This document shows, in pieces, positions 18,958 through 28,162 of a stretch of DNA of 64,000 nucleotides. The translations under genes were made by a program, and so were the position numbers. Position 1 is the stretch's first letter; each line of letters opens with the position of its first letter. Under the pieces are notes generated by a model. That model was not told where the DNA came from. It did not search any database and worked only from the letters and a program-made list of their open reading frames with translations. Origin of the DNA: Pseudomonas sp. MM211 (GTDB taxonomy: Bacteria > Pseudomonadota > Gammaproteobacteria > Pseudomonadales > Pseudomonadaceae); NCBI RefSeq assembly GCF_020386635.1, contig NZ_CP081942.1:4774001-4838000 (forward strand), written 5' to 3'.

Positions 18958-19941
18958 ATGAAAACCGCGTTTACCCGTATAGCCCTTACGGCCGCCTGCA
19001 TGGCCTTCGCCGGCCCCCTGCTTGCCGACGAACCTCGTCGCCCCGAGTGCATCGCCCCGGCAGCGCCCGGCGGTGGCTTCGACCTGACCTGCAAACTGGC
19101 GCAAAGCGCCCTGGTAGAAAGCAAGCTGCTGAAATCACCGATGCGCGTGACCTACATGCCTGGCGGCGTGGGTGCAGTGGCCTACAACGCAGTGGTCGCT
19201 CAGCGCCCTGCCGATGCCGGCACCATCACGGCCTTCTCCAGCGGTTCGCTGCTCAACCTGGCTCAAGGCAAGTTCGGCCGTTTCGACGAAAACGCCGTGA
19301 AGTGGCTGGCCGGTGTTGGCACCAGCTACGGCGCCCTGGCGGTACGCAAGGACTCGCCGTACAAAACCCTGGACGATCTGGTCAAGGCGCTCAAGGACAA
19401 CCCGGGCAAGGTAGTGATTGGTTCCGGCGGCACCGTTGGCAGCCAGGACTGGATGCAGACCGCGCTGATCGCCCGCGCTGCCGGCATCGACCCACGAGAG
19501 CTGCGCTACGTGGCGATGGAAGGTGGTGGCGAGCTGGCCACTGCATTGCTCGGCGGCCATATCCAGGTTGCCAGTACCGACATCTCCGACTCCGTTCCGC
19601 ACATCGAAAGCGGTGACATGCGCATTCTCGCGGTGTTCTCCGAAGAGCGTCTGCCAGGCAGCGTAGTGTCCAGCATCCCGACTGCCAAAGAGCAGGGCTT
19701 TGATGTGGTCTGGCCGGTAATCCGCGGCTTCTACCTCGGCCCAAAGGTCAGCGACGAAGCCTACACCTGGTGGAAGAACTCCTTCGACCAACTGCTGGCG
19801 TCCGAAGACTTCGCCAAGCTGCGTGAAGATCGCGAGCTCTATCCGTTCGCCATGACCGGTGAAGAACTGGACGGCTACGTGAAGAAGCAAGTCGCCCAGT
19901 ACAAGGAACTGGCCCAGGAATTCGGCCTGATCCAGCAGTAA
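18958..19941 (+). CDS. tctC: Tricarboxylate-binding periplasmic protein TctC
   Basis: Encodes 327 residues from the ATG at 18958, with AGAGGGA upstream. It has a signal peptide to about residue 24 ('AGPLLADEP'). It belongs to the Bug/TctC family of solute receptors, showing 'ECIAPAAPGGGFDLTCKLAQ', 'VTYMPGGVGAVAYNAV' and 'VVIGSGGTVGSQDWM'. It delivers citrate-like ligands to TctAB. It lies 29 bases after opdH and is separated from tctB by 91 bases containing a stable hairpin. Confidence 0.95.
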   Translation: MKTAFTRIALTAACMAFAGPLLADEPRRPECIAPAAPGGGFDLTCKLAQSALVESKLLKSPMRVTYMPGGVGAVAYNAVVAQRPADAGTITAFSSGSLLNLAQGKFGRFDENAVKWLAGVGTSYGALAVRKDSPYKTLDDLVKALKDNPGKVVIGSGGTVGSQDWMQTALIARAAGIDPRELRYVAMEGGGELATALLGGHIQVASTDISDSVPHIESGDMRILAVFSEERLPGSVVSSIPTAKEQGFDVVWPVIRGFYLGPKVSDEAYTWWKNSFDQLLASEDFAKLREDRELYPFAMTGEELDGYVKKQVAQYKELAQEFGLIQQ

Positions 19942-19975
19942 CACTGCGACGCTAACCACACACGACTCTTGTCAT

Positions 19976-19996
19976 CCTCTGGGCATTGCCCAGGGG
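19976..19996 (+). promoter_or_regulatory. Hairpin between tctC and tctB (attenuator or RNA-stabiliser)
   Basis: A nine-base-pair stem (CCTCTGGGC with GCCCAGGGG, one G-T pair) around an ATT loop follows the tctC stop by about 35 bases. A short T-run (CTTTTG) follows. Such hairpins often raise the level of the binding-protein message over the downstream permease message. Confidence 0.5.
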
Positions 19997-20032
19997 GTGC
20001 TTTTGCCATTGTCAAAAAACGAGGACTTCCTC

Positions 20033-20491
20033 ATGTCACAACGCATTTTCGGCGTGGTGCTGCTGCTCGCCTGCGTCGCGCTGGGCATCGTCGCCTGGGG
20101 CTATCACGCGCCGTTCTCTTACGAGCCGGTCGGCCCACGCGCCTACCCGCTGCTGCTGCTGATCCTCATGGGCCTGGGCGCCATCTATCTGCTGGTCAAG
20201 AAACCGTCCAGCAGCACCTCGCACAGCGATGAGCCTCCACTGGATAAGCACGTGATCCGCAAGGTGGTTGGCTGCGTGGTGATTCTCACCATCTACGCCG
20301 CGCTGTTCGAGCCGCTGGGCTTCGTGCCGGCCAGCCTGATCTTCGGCATCGCCATGGCCCGCCTGTATGAAGGTACCTGGTTCGCCAGTGTGGTTTCCGG
20401 TGTGGTGCTGGCGGTCGGCCTGTACCTGCTGTTCGACAAGATTCTTGATGTTCCCCTGCCACTGGGCATTCTGTCCTCTCTGGAGATCTGA
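20033..20491 (+). CDS. tctB: Tripartite tricarboxylate transporter small membrane subunit TctB
   Basis: Encodes 152 residues from the ATG at 20033 (GAGGA upstream). Four hydrophobic segments are visible (about 5-25, 35-55, 75-100, 115-135), the pattern of the small TctB subunit. It pairs with TctA to form the secondary transporter fed by TctC. It lies between tctC and tctA, with only three bases before the tctA start. Confidence 0.92.
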   Translation: MSQRIFGVVLLLACVALGIVAWGYHAPFSYEPVGPRAYPLLLLILMGLGAIYLLVKKPSSSTSHSDEPPLDKHVIRKVVGCVVILTIYAALFEPLGFVPASLIFGIAMARLYEGTWFASVVSGVVLAVGLYLLFDKILDVPLPLGILSSLEI

Positions 20492-20494
20492 TCC

Positions 20495-22009
20495 GTGGAT
20501 ACTTTTAGCTACCTGGGTCAGGGCTTCGGCGTCGCCCTCAGCCCTTACAACCTGTTCACTGCCCTGTGCGGCACTCTGATCGGCACCGTCGTCGGTCTGC
20601 TGCCGGGCCTGGGCCCGATCAACGGCGTAGCGCTGCTGATCCCAATCGCCTTCGCCCTTGGCCTGCCACCGGAAACCGCGCTGATCCTGCTCGCGGCCGT
20701 GTACCTGGGCTGCGAATACGGCGGCCGTATTTCCTCGATCCTGCTGAACATCCCGGGCGAAGCCTCGGCTGTGATGACCACCCTCGACGGCTACCCGCTG
20801 GCACGTCAGGGCAAAGCGGGCGTGGCCCTGTCGATCTCCGCCTGGAGCTCGTTCGTTGGTGGCCTGATGGCAACCTGCGGCGTGGTGATCTTCGCCCCGC
20901 TGCTGGCCAAATGGGCGGTCGCTTTCGGCCCCGCCGAATATTTCGTGCTGATGGTGTTCGCCATCGTCTGCCTGGCTGGCATGGCCGGCAACAAACCGAT
21001 GAAGACCGCGATTGCCGCCTGCATCGGCTTGTTCCTGTCCTGTGTCGGTATCGACTCCAACAGTGGCGTGTACCGCTTCACCTTCGGCAGCCTCGGCCTG
21101 GCCGACGGCATCCAGTTCGTGGTGCTGGTACTCGGCCTGTTCTCGGTCAGCGAGATTCTCGTGCTGCTCGAGCGCACGCACCATGGCCAGAAAGCCATCG
21201 AAGCCAAGGGCCGCATGTTGTTCAACATGAAAGAAGGCCTGTCGGTGCTGGCCACCAACCTGCGCAGCGGCGCCATTGGCTTCGGTCTGGGCATCCTGCC
21301 GGGCGCCGGTGCGACCCTGGCCAGTGCCGTGGCGTACATGAGCGAAAAACGCCTGGCCACCAAGGACAACAAGTTCGGTGAAGGTGACCTGCGTGGCCTG
21401 GCCGCGCCAGAAACCGCCAATAGCGCCTCGGCGTGCGGCTCCATGGTGCCGATGCTGACCCTCGGCGTGCCCGGTTCCGGCACCACCGCGGTAATGCTCG
21501 GCGCCCTGACGCTGTACAACATTACCCCTGGCCCACTGCTGTTCCGCGACCAACCAGACATTGTCTGGGGCCTGATCGCCTCGCTGTTCGTCGCCAACAT
21601 CATGCTGATCGTGATGAACGTGCCGATGATCAAGATCTTCACCAAGATCCTCGCCGTGCCTTACTGGGCACTGGTGCCGGCCATCGCCATCATTACCTCG
21701 ATCGGCGTTTACGCGGTACACGCCACCGCGTTCGACCTTTACCTGATGATCGGTATCGGTGTGGCCGGTTACATCCTGCGCAAGATGGACTTTCCGCTGT
21801 CGGCGATCCTGCTCGGCTTCATCCTCGGCGGTTTGATGGAGCAGAACCTGCGTCGTGCGCTGTCGATCTCCAACGGCGAGCTGGGCATTCTGTTCGCCAG
21901 CCCGATCACCTGGGGCGTATGGACACTGATCGTGGCGATGATCGCCCTGCCCTTCTACCGCAGCTGGCGTAAACGCAGTCAGCGCAAGGCCGGTGCGGCC
22001 AATGCCTGA
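20495..22009 (+). CDS. tctA: Tripartite tricarboxylate transporter large permease TctA
   Basis: Encodes 504 residues from a GTG at 20495 with GGAG just upstream inside tctB. TctA is the main channel subunit with about 12 membrane spans. Family motifs include 'GLLPGLGPINGVALLIP' near residue 33 and the internal repeat 'GILPGAGATLASAVAYMSEK' near residue 265, the two Pro/Gly-rich loops expected to form the substrate path. 'PETANSASACGSMVPMLTLGVPGSGTTAVMLGAL' features follow in separate segments. It overlaps the next gene by eight bases. Confidence 0.96.
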   Translation: MDTFSYLGQGFGVALSPYNLFTALCGTLIGTVVGLLPGLGPINGVALLIPIAFALGLPPETALILLAAVYLGCEYGGRISSILLNIPGEASAVMTTLDGYPLARQGKAGVALSISAWSSFVGGLMATCGVVIFAPLLAKWAVAFGPAEYFVLMVFAIVCLAGMAGNKPMKTAIAACIGLFLSCVGIDSNSGVYRFTFGSLGLADGIQFVVLVLGLFSVSEILVLLERTHHGQKAIEAKGRMLFNMKEGLSVLATNLRSGAIGFGLGILPGAGATLASAVAYMSEKRLATKDNKFGEGDLRGLAAPETANSASACGSMVPMLTLGVPGSGTTAVMLGALTLYNITPGPLLFRDQPDIVWGLIASLFVANIMLIVMNVPMIKIFTKILAVPYWALVPAIAIITSIGVYAVHATAFDLYLMIGIGVAGYILRKMDFPLSAILLGFILGGLMEQNLRRALSISNGELGILFASPITWGVWTLIVAMIALPFYRSWRKRSQRKAGAANA

Positions 22010-23057
22010 TAGCGTCGCCCCTCGCGACCCCCCGAAGCACCTGCGCAACTGGTGGCCCACGCCACTGGTTGGCGCACTCGGTGGTTACCTGGCCAGCCTT
22101 ATCGGCTGGCCTTTGCCTTGGGTCATCGGTTCGTTGCTGGCCGTCATCGCCTTGCGCTGTAGCGGTGTGCTCAGTCGGGAAATGCCCGGCGGGCGGCAAG
22201 TGGGTCAATGGTTGATCGCGGCAGGCATCGGCCTGCACTTCACCAGCGAGGTGCTGGAACAGGTGCTGGGCAATCTGGCGATCATCATCGTCGGCGTGCT
22301 CGCCACCTTGGTTCTAAGCGTCATCGGCATCGTCGGGCTACGCCGCTCGGGTAGTGACCGTGCCACGGCGTTCTTTGCCAGCATGCCGGGTGGAGCCAGT
22401 GAAATGGTCAACTTGTCGCTGCGCTATGGTGCGCAACCGGCACGCATCGCCGCGGCCCATAGCCTGCGGCTGCTGATGGTGATCCTACTGATTCCGGCCC
22501 TGTTCACCTGGGGCCTGCCCAGCGTGGAGCCACCACCGGCAGTAACGGTGGACTGGTTCTGGCTGGCTATTTTGCTCCCGGCCGGCGCCCTGCTTGCCGT
22601 GATCTGGGGGCGACTGGGGCAACCCAACCCGTGGATGCTCGGCCCGCTGACGCTGTGCGCTGCTGCCAGCGTGGCATTCGACCTGCATATCGGCATACCA
22701 GAGTGGCTTGGCCAAGTCGGCCAATGGTTGATCGGCTGCGCTCTGGGCTGCCACTTCGACCGGGCCTTCTTTCGCAGTGCGCCGGGCTTTCTGGCTCGCG
22801 TAGTGGTGTTTACCTTGCTGGCCATGGCCGGCGCCGCATTGCTCGGCACCGGTTTTGGATGGCTGGCCGGTATCGAGCCCGTGTCGCTGATGCTCGGCAT
22901 GATGCCCGGCGGCATTACCGAACTGTGCCTGACCGCCGAAGCGCTGCATCTCTCGGTGGCGCTGGTCACGGCGCTGCAGGCATTGCGTCTATTCATGGTG
23001 ATGTTTCTGGCGGAACCCTTGTTTCGCTTGTGGATGCGGCGATTCCCCCTTCCCTGA
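22002..23057 (+). CDS. AbrB-family (PF05145-type) inner-membrane protein
   Basis: Encodes 351 residues from the ATG at 22002, which overlaps the tctA stop by eight bases. It is almost entirely hydrophobic, with about ten spans arranged as two similar halves ('GALGGYLASLIGWPLPWVIGSLLA' and 'GRLGQPNPWMLGPLTLCAAA', each with a later 'MPGG' turn). This duplicated form is annotated as the AbrB family, a misleading name because it is not the Bacillus DNA-binding AbrB. Its place at the end of tctCBA suggests an auxiliary transport role, which is inference. A terminator follows. Confidence 0.85.
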   Translation: MPDSVAPRDPPKHLRNWWPTPLVGALGGYLASLIGWPLPWVIGSLLAVIALRCSGVLSREMPGGRQVGQWLIAAGIGLHFTSEVLEQVLGNLAIIIVGVLATLVLSVIGIVGLRRSGSDRATAFFASMPGGASEMVNLSLRYGAQPARIAAAHSLRLLMVILLIPALFTWGLPSVEPPPAVTVDWFWLAILLPAGALLAVIWGRLGQPNPWMLGPLTLCAAASVAFDLHIGIPEWLGQVGQWLIGCALGCHFDRAFFRSAPGFLARVVVFTLLAMAGAALLGTGFGWLAGIEPVSLMLGMMPGGITELCLTAEALHLSVALVTALQALRLFMVMFLAEPLFRLWMRRFPLP

Positions 23058-23065
23058 AACAGCAG

Positions 23066-23091
23066 AGCCCGGTGAATACCGGGCTTTTTTT
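23066..23091 (+). terminator. Intrinsic terminator of the opdH-tctCBA operon
   Basis: A perfect eight-base-pair stem (AGCCCGGT/ACCGGGCT) with a GAAT loop is followed by seven T residues, eight bases after the stop of the AbrB-family gene. Confidence 0.92.
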
Positions 23092-23173
23092 AGCGAAATA
23101 TGTCAGACCACCCACTGTCCACATCGCTGAAGTACTCTCATCTCCCGGAGTACGCATGTGGAGGCGTTCATAC

Positions 23174-24028
23174 ATGTCTGGTTATCTAAAAGGCCTGTCC
23201 CTGCTGCTATCGCTCGGCTTGCTGGTAAGCGCCTGCAGCCAGACGAGCCTGGCCTATCGCAATCTCGACTGGGTGATTCCATGGCGGGTAAATCAGTACC
23301 TGGATCTCGACTCACAGCAAAAAGCCTGGTTCAAGCCGCGCTTGCAAGCGCACCTCGACTGGCATTGCAGCACCGAGCTGCCACGTTACGTGGACTGGCT
23401 GCAACGCACCCAGGAGCTGGTACAGGAACCGGCACCCGATGCCGGGCGACTGGAAGCGCAGATGCTCGACGCCGAGCAGGCATTCCACGCCATCGTGCAA
23501 GAGACCAATACCACTGCGGTTTCGTTGCTCCGTGACCTACGCCCAGAGCAGGTCGAGCGCCTCTATGCACGCATGGACAAGGACAACCTCGAAGACCGCG
23601 AGGAGTTTCTCGAACCGCCTCTGGAAACCCAGATCAGCGAACGTGCCGAGCGCCTGGAGAAACGCCTGACGCCCTGGTTCGGAAAACTGAATGACGTACA
23701 GCGCGCGCGAATTGGCGCCTGGGCCAGCGAGCGCCGCGACCAGAATCGCCAGTGGCTGGAGAATCGCGCCCGTTGGCAGACCGAGTTTCGTGCGGTGCTG
23801 GACGCACGCGATGAAGCGGACTTCCCGGAACGCATGACCCAGGTACTGGAGAACCGCCGCGGCGCCCACGACGAGCAGGCAAAGCGGGCCTACGAAGAAT
23901 CACGCCAGGCCATGGCGGCACTGCTCAGTGATCTGCTGGCCGCCGCCGATGACAAACAACGCACTCAGGCGGCCAAGCGCTTCGCGTCCATACAGAGCGA
24001 TCTGGCAGGCCAGATCTGTACTGGCTGA
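23174..24028 (+). CDS. DUF6279-type lipoprotein
   Basis: Encodes 284 residues from the ATG at 23174 (GGAGG upstream); an ATG six codons earlier at 23156 also has a good ribosome site. A lipoprotein signal peptide ends in the lipobox 'LVSAC' at about residue 22. The mature part is helical and rich in Glu, Arg and Gln ('YVDWLQRTQELV', 'RAERLEKRLTPWF'), with no enzyme motif. Similar pseudomonad lipoproteins carry the DUF6279 label, but their function is unknown. It follows a terminator and ends base-to-base against the convergent ung gene. Confidence 0.8.
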   Translation: MSGYLKGLSLLLSLGLLVSACSQTSLAYRNLDWVIPWRVNQYLDLDSQQKAWFKPRLQAHLDWHCSTELPRYVDWLQRTQELVQEPAPDAGRLEAQMLDAEQAFHAIVQETNTTAVSLLRDLRPEQVERLYARMDKDNLEDREEFLEPPLETQISERAERLEKRLTPWFGKLNDVQRARIGAWASERRDQNRQWLENRARWQTEFRAVLDARDEADFPERMTQVLENRRGAHDEQAKRAYEESRQAMAALLSDLLAAADDKQRTQAAKRFASIQSDLAGQICTG

Positions 24029-24727
24029 TCAGCCCTGGGCAGCTGGCAGCCGCCAGTCGATAGGTGCCTGGCCGTGCTGCTCGAGGAACTTGTTGGTGCG
24101 GCTGAAGTGACCGTTACCGATAAAGCCGCGGTGCGCGGACAGCGGTGACGGATGCGGCGAACGCAGTACCAGATGCTTGCTGGTATCGATCAGCCGCTCC
24201 TTGCTCTGCGCATGCGCCCCCCACAACAGGAACACCAGACGCGGACGCTGCTCACTGACCACCGAAATGATCCGGTCGGTGAATGGCTGCCAGCCCTTGG
24301 CGGCGTGAGAGCCCGCATTGGCGCGCTCCACGGTCAGCGATGTGTTGAGCAGCAGCACGCCCTGCTCGGCCCAGGATTGCAGATAACCATGGCTGGGAAT
24401 GTCGATGTTCAGGTCGCGCTTGAGTTCTTTGTAGATGTTCACCAGCGACGGCGGCGTGGCCACGCCCGGCTGCACCGAGAAGCACAGGCCATGCGCCTGG
24501 CCTGGGCCGTGATAGGGATCCTGACCGATGATCACCACCTTGACCTGATCCAGGGGGGTGGAGTCGAGCGCATTGAAAATCAGCGGGCCCGGCGGATAGA
24601 TCTCTTTGCCAGCAGCCTTTTCCTGACGCAAAAAATCGCCCAACGCACTCATGTAGGGCTTGTCGAACTCATCATAAAGCGCCTGTTTCCAGCCGGCTTC
24701 CAGTTTGACCTTATCTGCGGCGGACAT
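24029..24727 (-). CDS. ung: Uracil-DNA glycosylase
   Basis: Encodes 232 residues from the ATG at 24727, the usual length; an ATG at 24775 would add 16 atypical residues. Ung removes uracil from DNA to start base-excision repair. The water-activating motif '[17 protein letters not shown]' contains the catalytic Asp70. The uracil-binding 'LLNTSLTVE' and the DNA-intercalation loop '[11 protein letters not shown]' are intact. It converges with the lipoprotein gene and is divergent from the binding-protein gene at 24921. Confidence 0.97.
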   Translation of the reverse strand: MSAADKVKLEAGWKQALYDEFDKPYMSALGDFLRQEKAAGKEIYPPGPLIFNALDSTPLDQVKVVIIGQDPYHGPGQAHGLCFSVQPGVATPPSLVNIYKELKRDLNIDIPSHGYLQSWAEQGVLLLNTSLTVERANAGSHAAKGWQPFTDRIISVVSEQRPRLVFLLWGAHAQSKERLIDTSKHLVLRSPHPSPLSAHRGFIGNGHFSRTNKFLEQHGQAPIDWRLPAAQG

Positions 24728-24920
24728 GCCTGCTCCCGGGTAAATCAATGGAATCGGCACGCTAGAGAAGCGCACAGATCAAGTCAAGGCTGGCAATCCG
24801 CAGGGCCTGGGTAAAACAATCGATAGAAGCCGATTCTTATACCAAAAGCGAATCACACATCCGACGGAGAAAAGCGTAAAACGGAGCGGCCAACTCAACA
24901 ATAAAAACAAGGAACGCATC

Positions 24921-26168
24921 ATGAGACGATTGCTCGCCTTTCTCGCCCTGTGCGTCGGATTCAATGCCTGCGTGCAGGCCGCCGACCCCATCACACTCGG
25001 CCTCAACTACCCACGTACCGGGAGCTACAAAGAGGAAGGCCTTGCGCAGATGCGTGGCGCCTTGCTGGCCATCGACGAGCTCAACGCTGGAGGTGGCGTA
25101 TTGGGTCGAAGCCTGCGCCTGTCCAGCCTGGACGACGCGTCCCGACCGGAGAAGGCCGAGCGCAATGTCGACAAACTGGCCAAGGAAGGTGCGTCGATGC
25201 TCTTCGGCGGAGCCTCCAGTGCAGTGGCCATTGCCGCAGGCAAGCGAGCGGCGCAGCACGGGCTGCTGTACTTCGGCACCCTCACCTACTCCAACGACAC
25301 CACCGGCAAAGACGGGCACCGCTACATGTTCCGCGAGTGCAACAACGCCTGGATGAGCGCCCAGGTACTGGGGCAGTACTTGAACAAACAGCTACCCGAC
25401 AAACGCTACTTTTATGTCACCGCCGATTACACCTGGGGTAATACCACCGAGAGTTCTCTGCGGCAGACCACCAAGACCGAGGACTCAGCCAAGCACCCTG
25501 GTCTCAAGGTGCCCTTTCCCGGCGCCAACCTGGGCGATTACCAGAACGCACTGACCCAGGCAGCTGCCAGCAATGCCGAGGTACTGGCGCTAGTATTGTT
25601 TGGAGAGGATCTAGTACGAGCGATGCGCATCGCCAAGGATCTCGGCCTCACCTCACGCATGCAGATCGTCGCTCCCAACCTCACGCAGAGCATCGTCGAA
25701 CAGGCCGGGCCCGGTTTGATGGAAGGCGTGGTCGGCACCGAGCCATGGACATGGCGCGTCCCGGAGCTGGAAAATTCGGCCCCCGGCAAAGCCTTCGTCA
25801 AAGCCTACAGCGAACGCTACGCCATGTATCCGTCCAGCTCTGCTGCCTCGGCCTACAGCATCGTCCAGCAATGGGCAGATGCCGCCAAGCGCGCAGGTAG
25901 CCTGGACAGCGAAGCCCTGATCAAGGCATTGGAAGGCCATAGCTATGTGCTGCTCAAGGATCGCCAGCAATGGCGCAGCTTCGACCACCAGAACGTGCAG
26001 ACAGTGTATGCCGTGAAAGTGAAACACCGCTCCGAGGTGCTCAAGGATCCGCTCAAGCAGGACTATTTCGACATCGTCGAACGCCTGGACGGCGGTAGCG
26101 GCTTGCCCGATCTGGCCACCTGGCAGACCGAGCGCCGCAACGCAGGCCAGCCATTGACGCTAAAGTAA
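24921..26168 (+). CDS. Periplasmic ligand-binding protein (Leu/amide-binding family)
   Basis: Encodes 415 residues with a signal peptide (about 1-21, ending 'CVQAA'). The fold is that of branched-chain amino acid and amide ABC receptors: 'ITLGLNYPRTGSYKEEGLAQMRGALLAIDELNAGGGVLGR' features near the N-terminus, then 'LFGGASSAVAIAAGKRAAQ' and 'YVTADYTWGNTTESSLR'. The ligand cannot be named. No permease or ATPase gene is beside it, so it may serve a distant transporter or a sensor. It is followed after 26 bases by an enoyl-CoA hydratase gene. Confidence 0.85.
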   Translation: MRRLLAFLALCVGFNACVQAADPITLGLNYPRTGSYKEEGLAQMRGALLAIDELNAGGGVLGRSLRLSSLDDASRPEKAERNVDKLAKEGASMLFGGASSAVAIAAGKRAAQHGLLYFGTLTYSNDTTGKDGHRYMFRECNNAWMSAQVLGQYLNKQLPDKRYFYVTADYTWGNTTESSLRQTTKTEDSAKHPGLKVPFPGANLGDYQNALTQAAASNAEVLALVLFGEDLVRAMRIAKDLGLTSRMQIVAPNLTQSIVEQAGPGLMEGVVGTEPWTWRVPELENSAPGKAFVKAYSERYAMYPSSSAASAYSIVQQWADAAKRAGSLDSEALIKALEGHSYVLLKDRQQWRSFDHQNVQTVYAVKVKHRSEVLKDPLKQDYFDIVERLDGGSGLPDLATWQTERRNAGQPLTLK

Positions 26169-26194
26169 GTAGCAGGCACTGAAGAGGACGCCCC

Positions 26195-27013
26195 ATGAGT
26201 ACGGCAATCGAACCTTACAAGCCCGGTATCTTCGATCTGACCCACACGCTCACCGTGGAGAAGCATGGCCACACGGCCCTGCTGACCCTCAACAACCCGC
26301 CAGCCAACACCTGGGATCGCGAATCGCTGATCGGCCTCAAACAGCTGATCGAACACCTGGATCGTGATGACGATATCTATGCCCTGGTGATCACCGGCCA
26401 GGGCAGCAAGTTCTTTTCCGCCGGTGCGGATCTGAAACTGTTCGCCGACGGTGACAAGGCCCGCGCTCGCGAAATGGCCAGTCGTTTCGGCGAAGCCTTC
26501 GAGCGACTTCGCGATTTTCGCGGCGTGTCGATTGCCGCAATCAATGGTTACGCCATGGGCGGCGGCCTGGAGTGCGCGCTGGCCTGCGACATTCGCATCG
26601 CCGAGCGACAGGCACTGATGGCACTGCCTGAGGCCAGCGTCGGGCTACTGCCCTGCGCGGGCGGTACCCAGAATCTGCCTTGGCTGGTGGGCGAAGGCTG
26701 GGCCAAGCGGATGATTCTGTGTGGCGAACGGGTAGATGCGCAGACCGCACTGCGCATCGGTCTGGTCGAACAGGTGGTGGACGAAGGCGAGGCTCGCGGC
26801 CACGCCCTACTGCTGGCGTCCAAGGTAGCCAGCCAGAGCCCGGTGGCAGTGCGTGCCATCAAACCACTGATCCAGGGTGCTCGCGAACGCGCGCCCAACA
26901 CCTGGCTACCTGCCGAGCGCGAGCGCTTCGTCGACCTGTTCGATGCCGCTGACACCCGCGAAGGGGTCAACGCCTTCCTGGAGAAGCGCCCGGCGCAGTG
27001 GCGCAACACCTGA
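26195..27013 (+). CDS. Enoyl-CoA hydratase/isomerase (possible DspI homologue)
   Basis: Encodes 272 residues of the crotonase fold. The oxyanion hole strands are 'FFSAGADLKLFADG' and 'AINGYAMGGGLECALACD', and the catalytic-loop Glu appears in 'LPEASVGLLPCAGGTQNLP'. In P. aeruginosa the 272-residue protein at the same map position (PA0745) was reported as DspI, needed for the dispersal fatty acid cis-2-decenoate. Length and neighbourhood agree, but orthology is my inference from synteny. A fatty-acid or amino-acid catabolic role is equally possible. It precedes the next crotonase gene by 31 bases. Confidence 0.85.
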   Translation: MSTAIEPYKPGIFDLTHTLTVEKHGHTALLTLNNPPANTWDRESLIGLKQLIEHLDRDDDIYALVITGQGSKFFSAGADLKLFADGDKARAREMASRFGEAFERLRDFRGVSIAAINGYAMGGGLECALACDIRIAERQALMALPEASVGLLPCAGGTQNLPWLVGEGWAKRMILCGERVDAQTALRIGLVEQVVDEGEARGHALLLASKVASQSPVAVRAIKPLIQGARERAPNTWLPAERERFVDLFDAADTREGVNAFLEKRPAQWRNT

Positions 27014-27044
27014 TGTTTATTGGCAACAGCCTCTGGAAATCGAC

Positions 27045-28148
27045 ATGAATGTCACCTTTGAAGAACGCTCCAGCCTGCATGGTTATCTGATAGGGATCGC
27101 CAGCCTGGACGCTCCCAACAGCCTCAACGCCTTGTCGCTGCCGATGATCGACGCCCTGCAGGATCGCCTGCAGGCCTGGGCCGATGACCCACGCATCGCC
27201 TGCGTACTGCTGCGCGGCAATGGCAGCAAAGCCTTCTGTGCCGGGGGAGATGTAGTGCAACTGGCCAAGCGCTGCCTGGCCAGCCCTGGCGAAGTACCGG
27301 AACTGGCACAACGTTTCTTCGCCCATGAATACCGCCTCGACCATTACCTGCACACCTACTGCAAACCTCTGATCTGCTGGGCGCACGGTCACGTACTGGG
27401 CGGCGGCATGGGGCTGTTGCAGGGCGCAAGCATTCGCATCGTCACGCCGAGTAGCCGCCTGGCCATGCCCGAGGTCAGCATCGGCCTGTTCCCGGATGTC
27501 GGTGCCAGCCATTTCCTGTCCCGGCTACCCGGCAAGCTCGGCCTGTTCTTCGGTCTGACGGCCAGCCCGATGAACGCCCACGATGCTCTCGACCTGAATC
27601 TGGCCGATCGCTTCATGCTCGATACCCAGCAGGACGCGTTGATCGACGGGTTGATTCAACTGAACTGGCGTGAGCAGCCGGATCTGCAGCTGCATAGCCT
27701 GCTCAAGGCACTGGAACAACAGGCACGTAGCGAGCTGCCAGCGGCCCAGTGGCTACCACGCAGGGAGCGTATCGACAGGCTACTCGACCAGTCCAATCTG
27801 CCCCTCAGCTGGAAGGCGATAGCGGCTCTGGAGAATGACGACGATGCCCTGCTGGCAAAAGCCGCCAGAACCCTGCTAGGAGGATGCCCGCTGACGGGCC
27901 ATCTGGTGTGGGAGCAAATCCGGCGAACACGGCACCTGTCTCTGGCTCAGGTCTTTCAAATGGAATACGGCATGAGCCTGAACTGCTGCCGACTTCCGGA
28001 ATTCGCTGAAGGCGTGCGGGCCAGGCTGATCGACAAGGATCACGCACCCAGCTGGCACTGGCCCGATGTAAGTAGCGTGCCAGCGCAGGTGGTCGAGTCG
28101 CATTTCACCACGCTCGACGGTGAACACCCACTGACTCACCTCGGCTAG
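27045..28148 (+). CDS. 3-hydroxyisobutyryl-CoA hydrolase-type crotonase
   Basis: Encodes 367 residues from the ATG at 27045. At this length, and with 'GNGSKAFCAGGDVVQLA', 'HGHVLGGGMGLLQGASIRI' and 'MPEVSIGLFPDVGASHFLSRLPG', it fits the 3-hydroxyisobutyryl-CoA hydrolase branch, which removes CoA in valine breakdown, better than short hydratases. The C-terminal 120 residues form the extra helical domain of that branch. It forms a pair with the upstream hydratase and ends 14 bases from the convergent lapC stop. Substrate is not proven. Confidence 0.85.
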   Translation: MNVTFEERSSLHGYLIGIASLDAPNSLNALSLPMIDALQDRLQAWADDPRIACVLLRGNGSKAFCAGGDVVQLAKRCLASPGEVPELAQRFFAHEYRLDHYLHTYCKPLICWAHGHVLGGGMGLLQGASIRIVTPSSRLAMPEVSIGLFPDVGASHFLSRLPGKLGLFFGLTASPMNAHDALDLNLADRFMLDTQQDALIDGLIQLNWREQPDLQLHSLLKALEQQARSELPAAQWLPRRERIDRLLDQSNLPLSWKAIAALENDDDALLAKAARTLLGGCPLTGHLVWEQIRRTRHLSLAQVFQMEYGMSLNCCRLPEFAEGVRARLIDKDHAPSWHWPDVSSVPAQVVESHFTTLDGEHPLTHLG

Positions 28149-28162
28149 GATCTGTTGCCGTT

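Noticed and set aside
20036..22060. 674-codon minus-strand open frame opposite tctB and tctA
   Set aside because: Shadow of the permease genes; His/Gln/Gly-rich with no motif.
22002..23057. DNA-binding AbrB regulator
   Set aside because: The protein is a polytopic membrane protein; the AbrB family name is historical.
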